Source: Rhodococcus rhodochrous
GTDB lineage: Bacteria > Actinomycetota > Actinomycetes > Mycobacteriales > Mycobacteriaceae
Direction: 5' to 3'
Length of the DNA stretch: 64,000 nt
NCBI RefSeq assembly: GCF_014854695.1
Contig: NZ_CP027557.1
Location: forward strand, 2,914,001 to 2,978,000
Below the pieces are notes generated by a model. The model was given only the letters and a program-made list of their open reading frames with translations. It did no database searches and had not been told where the DNA came from. Numbering within the stretch: the first letter of the stretch is position 1; each line of letters starts with the position of its first letter. Below, piece after piece: positions 40,795 to 51,366 of this stretch. A program made the position numbers and the translations under genes.

Positions 40795-43700
40795 ATGTCC
40801 ACCCCACTTCATTCTGTCCTGCTCGATGCGCTGACCCAGCGCGTTGTCATCGGAGACGGGGCGATGGGCACCATGTTGCAGGCCGCGGATCTCTCGCTCG
40901 ACGACTTCCGCGGTTTGGAGGGGTGCAACGAGATCCTCAACGAATCTCGTCCCGATGTGATCCGGGGGATCCACCGGGCGTACTTCGAGGCCGGCGCCGA
41001 CGTCGTCTCGACGAACACCTTCGGCTGCAACCTGCCCAACCTCGCCGACTACGACATCGCCGACCGCATCCGTGAGCTGTCCGAGCTCGGTACCCGCCTC
41101 GCCCGCGAGGTCGCCGACGAGATGGGCCCCGGTGCCGACGGCGTGGCCCGCATGGTGATCGGGTCGATGGGTCCGGGTACGAAGCTGCCCACCCTCGGCC
41201 ACGCACCGTTCGCTGTGCTGCGCGACGCCTACGGTGAGGCGGCACTGGGCATGCTCGACGGTGGTGCCGACGCGATCCTCGTGGAGACCTGCCAGGACCT
41301 GTTGCAGGCGAAGGCCGCGATCATCGGCAGCAAGCGGGCGATGGAGCAGGCCGGTCGCCGGATCCCGATCGTCACCCACGTGACGGTGGAGACCACCGGC
41401 ACGATGCTGCTCGGTTCCGAGATCGGTGCCGCGCTGACCGCCCTCGAGCCGCTCGGCATCGACCTGATCGGGTTGAACTGCGCGACCGGTCCGGCGGAGA
41501 TGAGCGAGCACCTGCGGTATCTGTCGCAGCACGCGACGATCCCGGTGTCGGTGATGCCGAATGCGGGTCTGCCGGTGCTGGGCGCGAACGGCGCCGAGTA
41601 CCCGCTGCAGCCGGAGGAGCTCGCCGAGGCCCTGGCCGGTTTCGTCTCCGAGTACGGGCTGACCTTCGTCGGTGGCTGCTGCGGCACGACCCCCGAGCAC
41701 ATCCGGCAGGTCGCCGAGGCGGTGCGCGGGGTGCAGCCGGCGCCGCGCGCCGCGCAGCCGGAGCCGGGTGTGTCGTCGCTGTACACCTCGGTGCCGTTCG
41801 AGCAGGACGCGTCGATCCTGATGATCGGTGAGCGCACCAACACGAACGGGTCGAAGGCGTTCCGTGAGGCGATGCTCGCCGCGGATTGGCAGAAGTGCCT
41901 GGACATCGCGAAGGACCAGATCCGCGACGGTGCGCACATGCTGGATTTGAACGTCGACTACGTCGGGCGCGACGGGGCGGCGGACATGGCGGTGCTGGCG
42001 TCGCGGTTCGCGACGTCGTCGACGTTGCCGATCATGATCGACTCGACGGAGCCGGACGTGATCAAGGCGGGCCTCGAGCATCTCGGTGGTCGCTGCGCGG
42101 TGAACTCGGTGAACTACGAGGACGGTGACGGTCCGGGTTCGCGGTTCGAGCGGATCATGGAGCATGTCGTCGAGCACGGCGCGGCAGTGGTCGCGTTGAC
42201 GATCGACGAGGAGGGCCAGGCCCGTACTGCCGAGCACAAGGTGCGCATCGCCGAGCGGCTGATCGCGGATCTGACCGGTAAGTGGGGGTTGTCGCCGCAG
42301 GACATCATCGTCGATGCGTTGACCTTCCCGATCTCGACGGGTCAGGAGGAGGTGCGGCGCGATGCGATCGAGACGATCGAGGCGATCCGCCGCATCCACG
42401 AGGCGCATCCGGAGGTGCACTTCACCCTGGGTATCTCGAATGTGTCGTTCGGTCTGAATCCGGCGGCGCGGCAGGTGCTGAACTCGGTGTTTCTGAACGA
42501 GTGCACCGAGGCGGGGCTGGACACGGCGATCGTGCACGCGTCGAAGATCCTGCCGATGGCGCGGATCCCGGAGGAGCAGCGGCAGGTGGCGCTGGATCTG
42601 GTGTACGACCGGCGCAGGGAGGGTTACGACCCGCTGCAGAAGCTGATGGAGCTGTTCGAGGGGGTGTCGGCGGCGTCGGCACGCGAGTCGCGGGCGCAGG
42701 AGCTGGCGGCGTTGCCGTTGTTCGAGCGGCTCGAGCGGCGCATCGTCGACGGGGAGCGCAACGGTCTCGAGGACGATCTGACCGAGGCGATGAAGACCAC
42801 TCCGCCGCTGGCGATCATCAACGACACGCTGCTGTCGGGCATGAAGACCGTCGGTGACCTGTTCGGGTCGGGTCAGATGCAGTTGCCGTTCGTGCTGCAG
42901 TCCGCCGAGGTGATGAAGACCGCGGTGGCTTTCTTGGAGCCGCACATGGAGTCGACCGGCGACGAGGGCAAGGGCCGGATCGTGCTGGCGACGGTCAAGG
43001 GCGATGTGCACGACATCGGCAAGAATCTCGTGGACATCATCCTGTCGAACAACGGCTACGAGGTGGTCAACCTCGGCATCAAGCAGCCGATCGCGACGAT
43101 CCTCGACGCGGCGGTGGACAAGCGCGCCGATGTGATCGGCATGTCGGGTCTGCTCGTGAAGTCGACGGTGGTGATGAAGGAGAATCTCGAGGAGCTCAAC
43201 GCTCGTGGGGTCGCCGAGCAGTTCCCGGTGTTGCTCGGTGGTGCGGCGCTGACCCGCAGCTACGTCGAGAACGATCTGGCGGAGGTCTACGAGGGCAAGG
43301 TGTCGTACGCTCGCGATGCGTTCGAGGGTCTGTCGTTGATGGACCGGGTCATGGCCGAGAAGCGTGGTGAGGGTCCGGCGCCGGACAGCCCGGAGGCGAT
43401 CGAGGCCGCGCGTAAGGCCGCCGAGCGCAAGGAGCGTCACGAGCGCAGCAAGCGGATCGCGGAGAAGCGCAAGGCCGCGGAGACGCCGGCGGAGATCCCC
43501 GAGCGCAGTGATGTCGCGAAGGATCTGCCGGTGCCGACGCCGCCGTTCTGGGGCACCCGGGTGATCAAGGGCATCCCGCTGGCGGATTATGCGGCGCTGG
43601 TCGACGAGCGTGCGCTGTTCCTGGGGCAGTGGGGGCTGCGCGGGCAGCGCGGTGGCGACGGCCCGAGCTACGAGGAGCTCGTGGAGACCGAGGGCCGGCC

Positions 43701-44364
43701 GCGGTTGCGGTACTGGCTGGACCGGTTGGCGACCGAGGGCATCCTGCAGCACGCGGCGGTGGTGTACGGCTACTTCCCGGCGGTGTCCGAGGGTGACGAC
43801 GTGGTGGTGCTGACCGAGCCGCGTCCGGATGCTCCCGAGCGTTACCGGTTCACCTTCCCGCGGCAGCAGCGTTCGCGGTTCCTGTGCATCGCCGATTTCG
43901 TGCGGTCGCGGGAGGATGCGCTCGCGTCGGGTCAGGTGGATGTGTGGCCGTTCCAGTTGGTGACGATGGGGCAGCCGATCGCGGACTTCGCGAACGAGCT
44001 GTTCGCGTCGAATTCGTACCGCGACTATCTCGAGGTGCACGGTATCGGTGTGCAGCTGACCGAGGCGCTGGCCGAGTACTGGCATCGGCGGGTGCGGCAG
44101 GAGCTGGCGTTCGCCGAGGGCGGCACGGCGGCGGACGAGGATCCGGAGGAGGTCGCGGAGTACTTCAAGCTCGCCTACCGCGGCGCCCGGTTCGCGTTCG
44201 GTTACGGCGCGTGCCCGAATCTCGAGGACCGCATCAAGCTGGTCGAGCTGCTCGAACCCGAGCGGATCGGGGTGGAGTTGTCGGAGGAGTTGCAGTTGCA
44301 TCCCGAGCAGTCCACCGATGCGTTCGTGCTGCACCACCCGGAGGCGAAGTACTTCAATGTCTGA
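40795..44364 (+). CDS. metH: Cobalamin-dependent methionine synthase
   Basis: This 1189-aa enzyme transfers a methyl group from methyl-tetrahydrofolate via cobalamin to homocysteine. All four modules are present: homocysteine-binding with zinc Cys residues (GLNCATG and GGCCGTT), folate-binding (IGERTNTNGSKAF), cobalamin-binding (Cap helices, then the DVHDIGKNLV box whose His ligates cobalt and the SGLLVKS motif), and the C-terminal SAM-dependent reactivation domain (FGYGACPNLEDR). Length is normal. ATG 40795 is 7 nt from a TAGTCT box. It overlaps the next gene by 8 bp. Confidence 0.97.
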   Translation: MSTPLHSVLLDALTQRVVIGDGAMGTMLQAADLSLDDFRGLEGCNEILNESRPDVIRGIHRAYFEAGADVVSTNTFGCNLPNLADYDIADRIRELSELGTRLAREVADEMGPGADGVARMVIGSMGPGTKLPTLGHAPFAVLRDAYGEAALGMLDGGADAILVETCQDLLQAKAAIIGSKRAMEQAGRRIPIVTHVTVETTGTMLLGSEIGAALTALEPLGIDLIGLNCATGPAEMSEHLRYLSQHATIPVSVMPNAGLPVLGANGAEYPLQPEELAEALAGFVSEYGLTFVGGCCGTTPEHIRQVAEAVRGVQPAPRAAQPEPGVSSLYTSVPFEQDASILMIGERTNTNGSKAFREAMLAADWQKCLDIAKDQIRDGAHMLDLNVDYVGRDGAADMAVLASRFATSSTLPIMIDSTEPDVIKAGLEHLGGRCAVNSVNYEDGDGPGSRFERIMEHVVEHGAAVVALTIDEEGQARTAEHKVRIAERLIADLTGKWGLSPQDIIVDALTFPISTGQEEVRRDAIETIEAIRRIHEAHPEVHFTLGISNVSFGLNPAARQVLNSVFLNECTEAGLDTAIVHASKILPMARIPEEQRQVALDLVYDRRREGYDPLQKLMELFEGVSAASARESRAQELAALPLFERLERRIVDGERNGLEDDLTEAMKTTPPLAIINDTLLSGMKTVGDLFGSGQMQLPFVLQSAEVMKTAVAFLEPHMESTGDEGKGRIVLATVKGDVHDIGKNLVDIILSNNGYEVVNLGIKQPIATILDAAVDKRADVIGMSGLLVKSTVVMKENLEELNARGVAEQFPVLLGGAALTRSYVENDLAEVYEGKVSYARDAFEGLSLMDRVMAEKRGEGPAPDSPEAIEAARKAAERKERHERSKRIAEKRKAAETPAEIPERSDVAKDLPVPTPPFWGTRVIKGIPLADYAALVDERALFLGQWGLRGQRGGDGPSYEELVETEGRPRLRYWLDRLATEGILQHAAVVYGYFPAVSEGDDVVVLTEPRPDAPERYRFTFPRQQRSRFLCIADFVRSREDALASGQVDVWPFQLVTMGQPIADFANELFASNSYRDYLEVHGIGVQLTEALAEYWHRRVRQELAFAEGGTAADEDPEEVAEYFKLAYRGARFAFGYGACPNLEDRIKLVELLEPERIGVELSEELQLHPEQSTDAFVLHHPEAKYFNV

Positions 44365-45064
44365 TCGGGTGGAGGCGCCGCTCGCGGTGCAGACCGGTGC
44401 GCTGCGGGCGGTGCTGTGGGACATGGACGGCACCCTGCTCGAATCGGAACGCTTGTGGGACATCGGGATGCACGAGTTGTCGTTGCATCTCGGTGGGCCG
44501 ATGAGCGACGAGACCCGCATCTCCACGATCGGTGGGCCGATGGATCTGGCGGTGCTGCGCACCTTCGCCGGGTTGGGTCTGGAACCGACCCCGGACGAGG
44601 CGGCGGCTGCGGCGGCGTGGCTGACGGACTACATGGGCCGGTTGTTCGCCGATGGGTTGTCGTGGCGGCCCGGCGCGCAGGCGGCGCTGCGCACCGTCCG
44701 TGAGGCCGGGTTGGGGTCGGTGCTGGTGACCAACACCGAGCGGGCGTTGTGCGAGGTGGCTCTCGAAACGTTGGGCCGTGAGCATTTCGATCATTCGGTG
44801 TGCGGTGACGAGGTGCCGGCCGGCAAACCCGATCCGGCGCCCTACCTGCGGGCTGCGGAGCTGCTCGGTCTGGATCCGGCGCAGTGCCTGGCGGTGGAGG
44901 ATTCCCCGACCGGGGCGGCCGCGGCGGATGCGGCCGGGTGCACGGTGCTGGTGGTGCCGTCGCTGGTGGATGTGCCCGGCTCGGAGCGGCGGGTGTTCCG
45001 GTCCACGCTCGAGGGGTTGAGCGCCGAGGACCTGCACGAGCTGCACGGTGCGGGGGTGCCCTGA
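44357..45064 (+). CDS. HAD hydrolase, beta-PGM-like
   Basis: This 235-aa HAD-superfamily phosphatase has motif [13 protein letters not shown], motif II VTNTERA, Lys in AGKPDPAPY and motif [18 protein letters not shown]. The helical cap between ~residues 30-100 places it with phosphoglycolate/beta-phosphoglucomutase-like enzymes. The ATG at 44357 lies inside the end of metH (8-bp overlap), so the two are co-transcribed and translationally linked. A phosphorylated metabolite is the likely substrate; the metH link offers no clear clue. The next gene starts 1 bp after its stop. Confidence 0.85.
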   Translation: MSDRVEAPLAVQTGALRAVLWDMDGTLLESERLWDIGMHELSLHLGGPMSDETRISTIGGPMDLAVLRTFAGLGLEPTPDEAAAAAAWLTDYMGRLFADGLSWRPGAQAALRTVREAGLGSVLVTNTERALCEVALETLGREHFDHSVCGDEVPAGKPDPAPYLRAAELLGLDPAQCLAVEDSPTGAAAADAAGCTVLVVPSLVDVPGSERRVFRSTLEGLSAEDLHELHGAGVP

Positions 45065-45065
45065 G

Positions 45066-45926
45066 GTGGCGGTCCCGAAGATCGTGCTGTTCTACAAGTT
45101 CACCCCGCTGCCCGACCCGGAGGCGATCCGGTTGTGGCAGCACACCCTCGCGTCGTCGCTGGGGTTGGCCGGGCGGATCCTCATCTCGGAGCACGGCATC
45201 AACGGCACCGTCGGCGGTGACATCGCCGATGTGAAGAAGTACGTCCGTGGGTTGCGCGGCTATGCGGCGTTCAAGGACATCGACATCAAGTGGTCCGACG
45301 GCACCGGCGCCGACTTTCCGCGCCTGTCGGTGAAGGTGCGCCCGGAGATCGTGACCTTCGGGGTGCCCGACGAGGTGAAGGTCGACGAGAACGGCATCGT
45401 CGACGGCGGCACCCATCTGTCGCCGCACGGCGTGCACGAGCTGGTCGCCGAGCGCGGCGACGAGGTGGTGTTCTTCGACGGCCGCAACCGCTTCGAGGCG
45501 CAGATCGGCCGGTTCCGGGACGCGATCGTGCCGGACGTCGCCACGACCCGCGATTTCGTCGCCGAGCTCGACAGCGGACGCTACGACCATCTCAAGGGCC
45601 GCCCGGTGGTGACCTACTGCACCGGTGGGGTGCGCTGTGAGGTGCTGTCGGCGTTGATGCGCAACCGCGGGTTCGAGGAGGTCTACCAGCTCGACGGCGG
45701 CATCGTCCGTTACGGCGAGACCTTCGGCGACGAGGGCCTGTGGGAGGGTTCGCTGTACGTCTTCGACGGGCGGATGAACGTCGAGTTCAGCGCCGAGGCG
45801 ACGGTGATCGGCCGCTGCGCCCTGTGCGGGACGCCGACCTCGCGGTACCGGAATCATCCGGACCTCCGTGGCCGGGAGTTGACCCTGGTGTGCGAGGGCT
45901 GCGTCCCGGGCCCCGTGGAGGCGTAG
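45066..45926 (+). CDS. trhO: tRNA uridine(34) hydroxylase (TrhO/YceA, rhodanese)
   Basis: This 286-aa protein matches the YceA/TrhO family that hydroxylates U34 of tRNA wobble positions using prephenate-independent, oxygen-dependent chemistry in Escherichia coli. It has an N-terminal acylphosphatase-like fold ([13 protein letters not shown]), a central rhodanese domain with the catalytic Cys in [10 protein letters not shown], and a C-terminal Cys-rich part ([16 protein letters not shown] and VCEGC) that may bind zinc. GTG 45066 immediately follows the HAD stop with GAGG overlapping. It belongs to the metH-HAD-trhO-pseudouridine synthase run. Confidence 0.9.
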   Translation: MAVPKIVLFYKFTPLPDPEAIRLWQHTLASSLGLAGRILISEHGINGTVGGDIADVKKYVRGLRGYAAFKDIDIKWSDGTGADFPRLSVKVRPEIVTFGVPDEVKVDENGIVDGGTHLSPHGVHELVAERGDEVVFFDGRNRFEAQIGRFRDAIVPDVATTRDFVAELDSGRYDHLKGRPVVTYCTGGVRCEVLSALMRNRGFEEVYQLDGGIVRYGETFGDEGLWEGSLYVFDGRMNVEFSAEATVIGRCALCGTPTSRYRNHPDLRGRELTLVCEGCVPGPVEA

Positions 45927-45930
45927 ACCG

Positions 45931-46818
45931 GTGCGTGCTGCACCGCTGCCGGTGCGTGACGGGCTCGGCCCCGACCGCATCCGGATGCCCGCCGACGTCG
46001 ACGCGGCCACGATCGTCGAGTTCCTGCAGGCCGGCCATCCCGAGGAGGACTGGGCGGCGCACATGGCGGCGGGGGAGCTGGTCGACGAGCACGGCCGCCG
46101 CATCGATGCGCGCACGCCGTATCAGCCGACGCGGTTCGTGTACTTCTACCGTGATCCGGCGCCGGAGGTGCCGGTGCCGTTCCCGGTGCACGTGCTGCAT
46201 CGGGAGGACGGTCTCGTCGTCGTCGACAAGCCGCATTTTCTGGCGACGATCCCGCGCGGCGCGCACATTCGCGAGTCGGTGGTGGTGCGGTTGCGGCGCG
46301 AGCTGGAGTTGCCGCATCTGGTGCCGGTGCACCGGCTCGACCGGATGACCGCCGGGGTGCTGCTGTGCACGACGGACCCGGCGTGGCGGCGGCCCTATCA
46401 GGAGCTGTTCGAACGGCAGCGGGTGCGCAAGGTATATGAGGCGGTCGCCGGTTATCGGCCCGACCTGTCGTTCCCGCAGGTGGTGCGCACCCGGATCGTC
46501 AAGCGGCACGGGGAGTTGACGGCCGAGCAGTTCGCCGACGAGCCGAATTCGGAGACGCGCATCGAGCTGGTCGAGCGGCGGGGGGAGCTGGCCCGTTACC
46601 GGTTGTTCCCGCGCACCGGTCGCACCCACCAGTTGCGGCTGCATCTGGCGTCGTTGGGGGTGCCGATCGTGGGGGACAACTTCTATCCGCGGTTCCGGCG
46701 GCGCCGCGCGGACGATTTCACCGATCCGCTGCGGTTGCTGGCGCGGTCGCTGGAGTTCACCGATCCGATCAGCGGGGTGGCGCGGCGGTTCGTCAGCGGG
46801 CGCGAACTCGAGTTCTGA
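45931..46818 (+). CDS. RluA-family pseudouridine synthase
   Basis: This 295-aa enzyme isomerises uridine to pseudouridine in rRNA or tRNA. The catalytic Asp lies in [14 protein letters not shown], preceded by [13 protein letters not shown], with [21 protein letters not shown] later; these are the RluA family blocks. The GTG at 45931 lies 4 bp after the trhO stop, and together with trhO it makes a small RNA-modification pair. The exact target base is not clear. HisE begins 41 bp downstream. Confidence 0.9.
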   Translation: MRAAPLPVRDGLGPDRIRMPADVDAATIVEFLQAGHPEEDWAAHMAAGELVDEHGRRIDARTPYQPTRFVYFYRDPAPEVPVPFPVHVLHREDGLVVVDKPHFLATIPRGAHIRESVVVRLRRELELPHLVPVHRLDRMTAGVLLCTTDPAWRRPYQELFERQRVRKVYEAVAGYRPDLSFPQVVRTRIVKRHGELTAEQFADEPNSETRIELVERRGELARYRLFPRTGRTHQLRLHLASLGVPIVGDNFYPRFRRRRADDFTDPLRLLARSLEFTDPISGVARRFVSGRELEF

Positions 46819-46858
46819 GCGGGTGTCGGTGTCCTGGCTGCGGGGCCGGTGGCGGGGC

Positions 46859-47140
46859 ATGAAACAATCGACCCCTGTGAAGACCTTCGATTCCCTGTTC
46901 GCCGAGCTGTCCGAACGCGCCGCGACCCGCCCCGAGGGCTCCGGCACCGTCGCCGCCCTGGACGCCGGCGTGCATTTCCAGGGCAAGAAGGTACTCGAAG
47001 AGGCCGGTGAGGTGTGGATCGCCGCCGAGTACCAGTCCGACGAGGAACTGTCCGAGGAGATTTCGCAGCTGCTGTACTGGGTGCAGGTGCTGATGGTGGG
47101 GCGGGGTCTGAAGCTCGAGGACGTCTACAAGCATCTGTGA
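46859..47140 (+). CDS. hisE: Phosphoribosyl-ATP pyrophosphatase
   Basis: This 93-aa all-alpha NTP pyrophosphatase performs the second step of histidine synthesis (PR-ATP to PR-AMP). The MazG-like metal-binding signature [16 protein letters not shown] and [14 protein letters not shown] is intact. ATG 46859 gives [16 protein letters not shown], aligning with the start of the mycobacterial protein; a GTG at 46877 is a less likely alternative. hisG follows 91 bp downstream on the same strand. This hisE-hisG pair is separate from the remaining his genes, as in mycobacteria. Confidence 0.95.
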   Translation: MKQSTPVKTFDSLFAELSERAATRPEGSGTVAALDAGVHFQGKKVLEEAGEVWIAAEYQSDEELSEEISQLLYWVQVLMVGRGLKLEDVYKHL

Positions 47141-47231
47141 CGGCCGGTGGCCCGCTGTGTCGGTGCCGCCGTCCGTGCCCTGTAGATCCCTTCCTCGCTT
47201 CTGCTCGTCGTTCGAAAGGACCCCATCCGTC

Positions 47232-48095
47232 ATGCTGCGCGTCGCAGTCCCCAACAAAGGTTCGCTGTCCGAGTCCGCCGCCGAGATCCTGCAGGAGGCC
47301 GGCTACCGTCGGCGCACCGATTCGCGGGATCTGACGGTCATCGACCCGGTCAACGACGTCGAGTTCTTCTTCCTGCGGCCGAAGGACATCGCGATCTACG
47401 TCGGTTCCGGCGAGCTGGATCTGGGGATCACCGGCCGCGATCTGTCGATGGATTCGGGGGCTCCGGTCACCGAGCGGCTGTCGCTGGGCTTCGGGTCCTC
47501 GCGTTTCCGGTACGCCGCGCCGAAGGGCCGCGACTGGTCGGTCGAGGATCTGCAGGGTCTGCGCATCGCCACCTCGTACGCGAATCTGGTGCGTCGTGAT
47601 CTCGCCGCCCGCGGCATCGAGGCCGAGGTGATCCGGCTCGACGGTGCGGTGGAGATCTCCATCCAGCTCGGCGTCGCCGACGCGATCGCCGATGTGGTCG
47701 GCTCGGGCCGGACGTTGCGGCAGCACGATCTCGTCGCCTTCGGCGAGTCGCTGTGTGATTCGGAGGGTGTGCTGATCGAGCGGGAGGGTTCGGATCGCTC
47801 GGATCGGGCCCGCAACCAGTTGATCGCCCGCCTCGAGGGTGTGGTCTTCGCGCAGCAGTACGTGATGATCGACTACGACTGCCCCAAGCACCTGCTCGAC
47901 CAGGCCGTGCAGGTCACGCCCGGTCTCGAGTCGCCGACGATCTCGCCGCTGGCGAACGAGAACTCGGTGGCGGTGCGGGCGATGGTGCCGCGCAAGGGCC
48001 ACAACGCGGTGATGGACCAGCTCGCCGAGATCGGTGCCCGCGCGATCCTCGCGTCGAACATCCGCTCGTGCCGGGCGATGCGCGCCCCCGAATAG
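47232..48095 (+). CDS. hisG: ATP phosphoribosyltransferase, long form
   Basis: This 287-aa enzyme catalyses the first, feedback-inhibited step of histidine synthesis, joining ATP with [15 protein letters not shown] at the N-terminus, the PRPP site in [25 protein letters not shown], and a C-terminal ACT-like regulatory domain ([41 protein letters not shown]) define the long HisG class that does not need HisZ. ATG 47232 has GAAAGGA upstream. A 32-bp perfect palindrome follows as terminator. Confidence 0.96.
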   Translation: MLRVAVPNKGSLSESAAEILQEAGYRRRTDSRDLTVIDPVNDVEFFFLRPKDIAIYVGSGELDLGITGRDLSMDSGAPVTERLSLGFGSSRFRYAAPKGRDWSVEDLQGLRIATSYANLVRRDLAARGIEAEVIRLDGAVEISIQLGVADAIADVVGSGRTLRQHDLVAFGESLCDSEGVLIEREGSDRSDRARNQLIARLEGVVFAQQYVMIDYDCPKHLLDQAVQVTPGLESPTISPLANENSVAVRAMVPRKGHNAVMDQLAEIGARAILASNIRSCRAMRAPE

Positions 48096-48120
48096 ACGCG
48101 CACCGTTCCCGACATCTTCC

Positions 48121-48152
48121 GGTGCGGCCCCGCTGATCAGCGGGGCCGCACC
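48121..48152. terminator. 32-bp perfect palindrome, bidirectional terminator
   Basis: GGTGCGGCCCCGCTGA and TCAGCGGGGCCGCACC are exact reverse complements with no spacer. It sits between convergent hisG and the thioesterase gene and includes that gene's stop and last four codons. Confidence 0.8.
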
Positions 48153-48976
48153 TGCACGTTCTGGGTGATGCGGCCGAGCGCGCCGGTCTCGTCGTAGAGC
48201 AGACCGGCGGTCATGCCGATCCCGTCGGGTCCGACGGACATCTCCGCGGCGATCCCCACCCAGTCCTGTTCGCGGAACTCGGGGGCGCGGAACAGGTGCA
48301 CGGTCAGTTCGGTGTTGAGGAAGGTGTACTCGCGGGCGTCGAGTTTGGAGCCGACACCGTTGGCGACGTCGGCGACGCTCATCAACCGGTCGAGTCCGCT
48401 GGGGGTTTCGCCTTCGACGAGGGCGATCTCGCTGCGCATCCACGCCGACGACAGGCCGGGAGCGCCGAAGGGGACGATGATGCGCCAGTCGACGGTGCCG
48501 ATGTAGCCGCCCTTCCAGGCAGGGTGCGGGGCACTGGCTTCGAGGTGACCGGGGGCGGGCAGCGGGGTCTCCGAGGTATGCGCGACCTGCGGCAGGTCGA
48601 CGGTTTCGAGGCGCCAGCCGGTGCCGCGCGCGACCGCGCGGTCGGTGCCGTCGGGGGTGGTGGCCCACAATTCGGCGACGACCAGTTCGATGCGGCGACC
48701 GGGTCGTTCGATGTGGGTGCGCACCTCGAGGTCGGTGAGCGGGACGGGGCCGAGCAGTTCGACGGTGAGCCGGCTCAGGCGGGTGTCGGGGCGGGGCCGG
48801 TGCCGTTCGATGGCGCGGGCGAGCAGCGCCGAGGGTGGGGCGCCGTGCTGCAGGTGTGGTCCCCAGGTGCTGACGGTGTGTTCGGTGGGGCGGAACACCG
48901 CGATCTCGACGTCGTCGACCGGACCGGTGGGGGTGGTCGGCCGGGGGACCGGCACGTAGTAGGCGGCGTCGCTCAC
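48137..48976 (-). CDS. Acyl-CoA thioesterase family protein (double hotdog)
   Basis: This 279-aa protein has the TesB-like double-hotdog fold features: WGPHLQHGAPPSALLARAIE (helix with the active-site region), LGPVPLTDLEVRTHIERPGRRIE, SLFYDETGALGR-like LLYDETGALGRITQNVQV at the C-terminus. It probably hydrolyses acyl-CoA thioesters in the cytosol; chain length is unknown. GTG 48976 overlaps the stop of the RecB-like gene (GTGA) and is preceded by GGAGAA. Its last codons lie within the terminator palindrome. Confidence 0.8.
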   Translation of the reverse strand: MSDAAYYVPVPRPTTPTGPVDDVEIAVFRPTEHTVSTWGPHLQHGAPPSALLARAIERHRPRPDTRLSRLTVELLGPVPLTDLEVRTHIERPGRRIELVVAELWATTPDGTDRAVARGTGWRLETVDLPQVAHTSETPLPAPGHLEASAPHPAWKGGYIGTVDWRIIVPFGAPGLSSAWMRSEIALVEGETPSGLDRLMSVADVANGVGSKLDAREYTFLNTELTVHLFRAPEFREQDWVGIAAEMSVGPDGIGMTAGLLYDETGALGRITQNVQVRPR

Positions 48977-49884
48977 TCGGGATTCTCCTGCTGCTCGATG
49001 CGGTGGGGCGCGCCCGGTGTCGACTGGAGCGATGGTGTCGATCGGGTCGACTGGATCGACTGCGTCGCAACGCCGTCGACGGGATACGGCGGTGGGGTAC
49101 CGCCGAACGCCGGGCACACTGCCCGATGATCGCACCACCGGCAGCCGGGACCGGGGTCGGGGCGGAAGTCGCCGCTGGCGCGCAACTGCCGGATCGTCAC
49201 CCACATCGCGCGCACGATCCGTTCGAAGCGGCACAGTTCCTCGGGGTCGGGCCGGTAGTTCAGCACTTGACCGTCGCCGAGGTACAGCAGCCGCAGCGAG
49301 GCCGGGACGACGCCGCGCTGCCGCCACAGGATCAGCGCGTAGAACTTCAACTGGAACAGCGCCGCCCGCTCGCCGCGCGGGGACGGGGCGCGGCCGGTCT
49401 TGTAGTCGACGACGTGCACCGCCCCGGTGGCGTCGACGTCGAGGCGGTCGATGATGCCGCGCAGTGGAACGTCGCCGTCGAGGGTCGTCTCCACTCGCAG
49501 TTCGCAGCCGCCGGTGGTGACGGTGGTGGGGTCCTCGACGGTGAAGTAGGTGCTCAGCAGCGCGGCGGCCTCGGCGAGGAAACCCGCGTCGTCGGGGTCC
49601 ACGCCGAGATCGGGGGTGGCGGCGAGGACCCGGGCCAGGGCGTCGGGCAGCAGGGTCTGCGCGGCAGCGGGGGTGCGGGCCGGGCCGTCGAGGCCGAACA
49701 GCGCTTCGAGGGCGGCGTGGACGACGGTGCCGCGCGCCTGGGCGCGGGTCGGGGGTGTGGTGAGCCGGTCGACGGCCTTGAAGCGGTAGAGCAGCGGGCA
49801 GCGGGTGAAGTCGGCGGCCCGGGAGGGGGACAGGGCGACCGGCCGCACTGTGTCGGTGGGGGGTGTGGGCGCAGCTGTGGTCAC
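48973..49884 (-). CDS. RecB-like PD-(D/E)XK nuclease with Cys cluster
   Basis: This 303-aa protein is a stand-alone RecB/Cas4-type nuclease. Nuclease motifs are RGTVVHAALEALF (helix with His), GIIDRLDVD (Asp) and VVDYKTGR (DxK). A first Cys in FTRCPLLYRF and the C-terminal set GCRWCDHRAVCPAF supply four cysteines expected to hold a 4Fe-4S cluster, as in AddB/Cas4. It matches the syntenic Rv2119 position. GTG 49884 is 7 nt from a TAGCCT box; the GTG at 49914 is an alternative. It is divergent from trmI. The in vivo role in DNA repair is inferred. Confidence 0.85.
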   Translation of the reverse strand: MTTAAPTPPTDTVRPVALSPSRAADFTRCPLLYRFKAVDRLTTPPTRAQARGTVVHAALEALFGLDGPARTPAAAQTLLPDALARVLAATPDLGVDPDDAGFLAEAAALLSTYFTVEDPTTVTTGGCELRVETTLDGDVPLRGIIDRLDVDATGAVHVVDYKTGRAPSPRGERAALFQLKFYALILWRQRGVVPASLRLLYLGDGQVLNYRPDPEELCRFERIVRAMWVTIRQLRASGDFRPDPGPGCRWCDHRAVCPAFGGTPPPYPVDGVATQSIQSTRSTPSLQSTPGAPHRIEQQENPE

Positions 49885-49891
49885 ACCTGGC

Positions 49892-49897
49892 AGGCTA
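49892..49897 (-). promoter_or_regulatory. -10 box of leaderless RecB-like gene
   Basis: TAGCCT on the minus strand is 7 nt upstream of the GTG at 49884, supporting that start over the GTG at 49914. Confidence 0.5.
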
Positions 49898-49898
49898 G

Positions 49899-50825
<927 letters not shown>

Positions 50826-50846
50826 GCCGACGCCGACCGGCGGGGG

Positions 50847-51326
50847 TTATTCGCAGCTGAGCGTGCCCATGGCCAGGATCGAGCAGGCGCTCTCGTCGGC
50901 GATGACCCAGGTGCCGTCGATCTGCTCGAAGGTCAGCGGCATCGGGGCGCCGCCGTGCGGGCCGGCGACCTCGGTGGTCGCGGTGACGGTGTCGGCGTCG
51001 ACCGTGGTGATCTCGCCGACGGTGCCGGTGAGCGGGTAGCCGGCGAGCACTCCGGTGAACTGGTCGAGCACGGCGGTGCGCGCGGTGCCGTTCTCCACGA
51101 CCGCGGCGCGGTCCTCGGTGGTGGCGGCCGGGTCGAAGAACACGTCGATCTGTTCCTGCAGCTGCTCGACGGTGACCGCGGCGGTCACGGTGGTGCTGGT
51201 GGTCGTCGTCGCGCTGGTCGCGGTGGCGGTGTCGTCGCCGGCGTCGTCGGAGCTGCAGCCGGTCAGGGCGGTGAGGGCGGCGATCGCGGTGGCGGCGCAG
51301 AGTGTGCGAACTGGACGTGGGGTCAC
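50847..51326 (-). CDS. Small lipoprotein (LppK position)
   Basis: This 159-aa lipoprotein has a signal peptide (RPVRTLCAATAIAALTALTG) and a lipobox LTGC with the lipidated Cys near residue 24. A Thr/Ala-rich linker (TATATSATTTTSTTVTAA) leads into a compact DUF domain of mixed alpha/beta (EQLQEQIDVFFDPAATTEDR; LTFEQIDGTWVIADESAC), similar in layout to SnoaL-like Mce-associated lipoproteins. It occupies the position of LppK (Rv2116) between trmI and mpa. GTG 51326 gives the signal peptide; longer frames do not. A DtxR-like box lies upstream. Confidence 0.78.
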   Translation of the reverse strand: MTPRPVRTLCAATAIAALTALTGCSSDDAGDDTATATSATTTTSTTVTAAVTVEQLQEQIDVFFDPAATTEDRAAVVENGTARTAVLDQFTGVLAGYPLTGTVGEITTVDADTVTATTEVAGPHGGAPMPLTFEQIDGTWVIADESACSILAMGTLSCE

Positions 51327-51366
51327 GGAGGAGTACCTTTCGAGAGAAACGGTCGACGCACGATAT

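Noticed and set aside
40753-44562. Very long open frame antisense to metH
   Set aside because: It has no recognisable domain and is a consequence of GC-rich codon use in metH; the sense protein is unambiguous.
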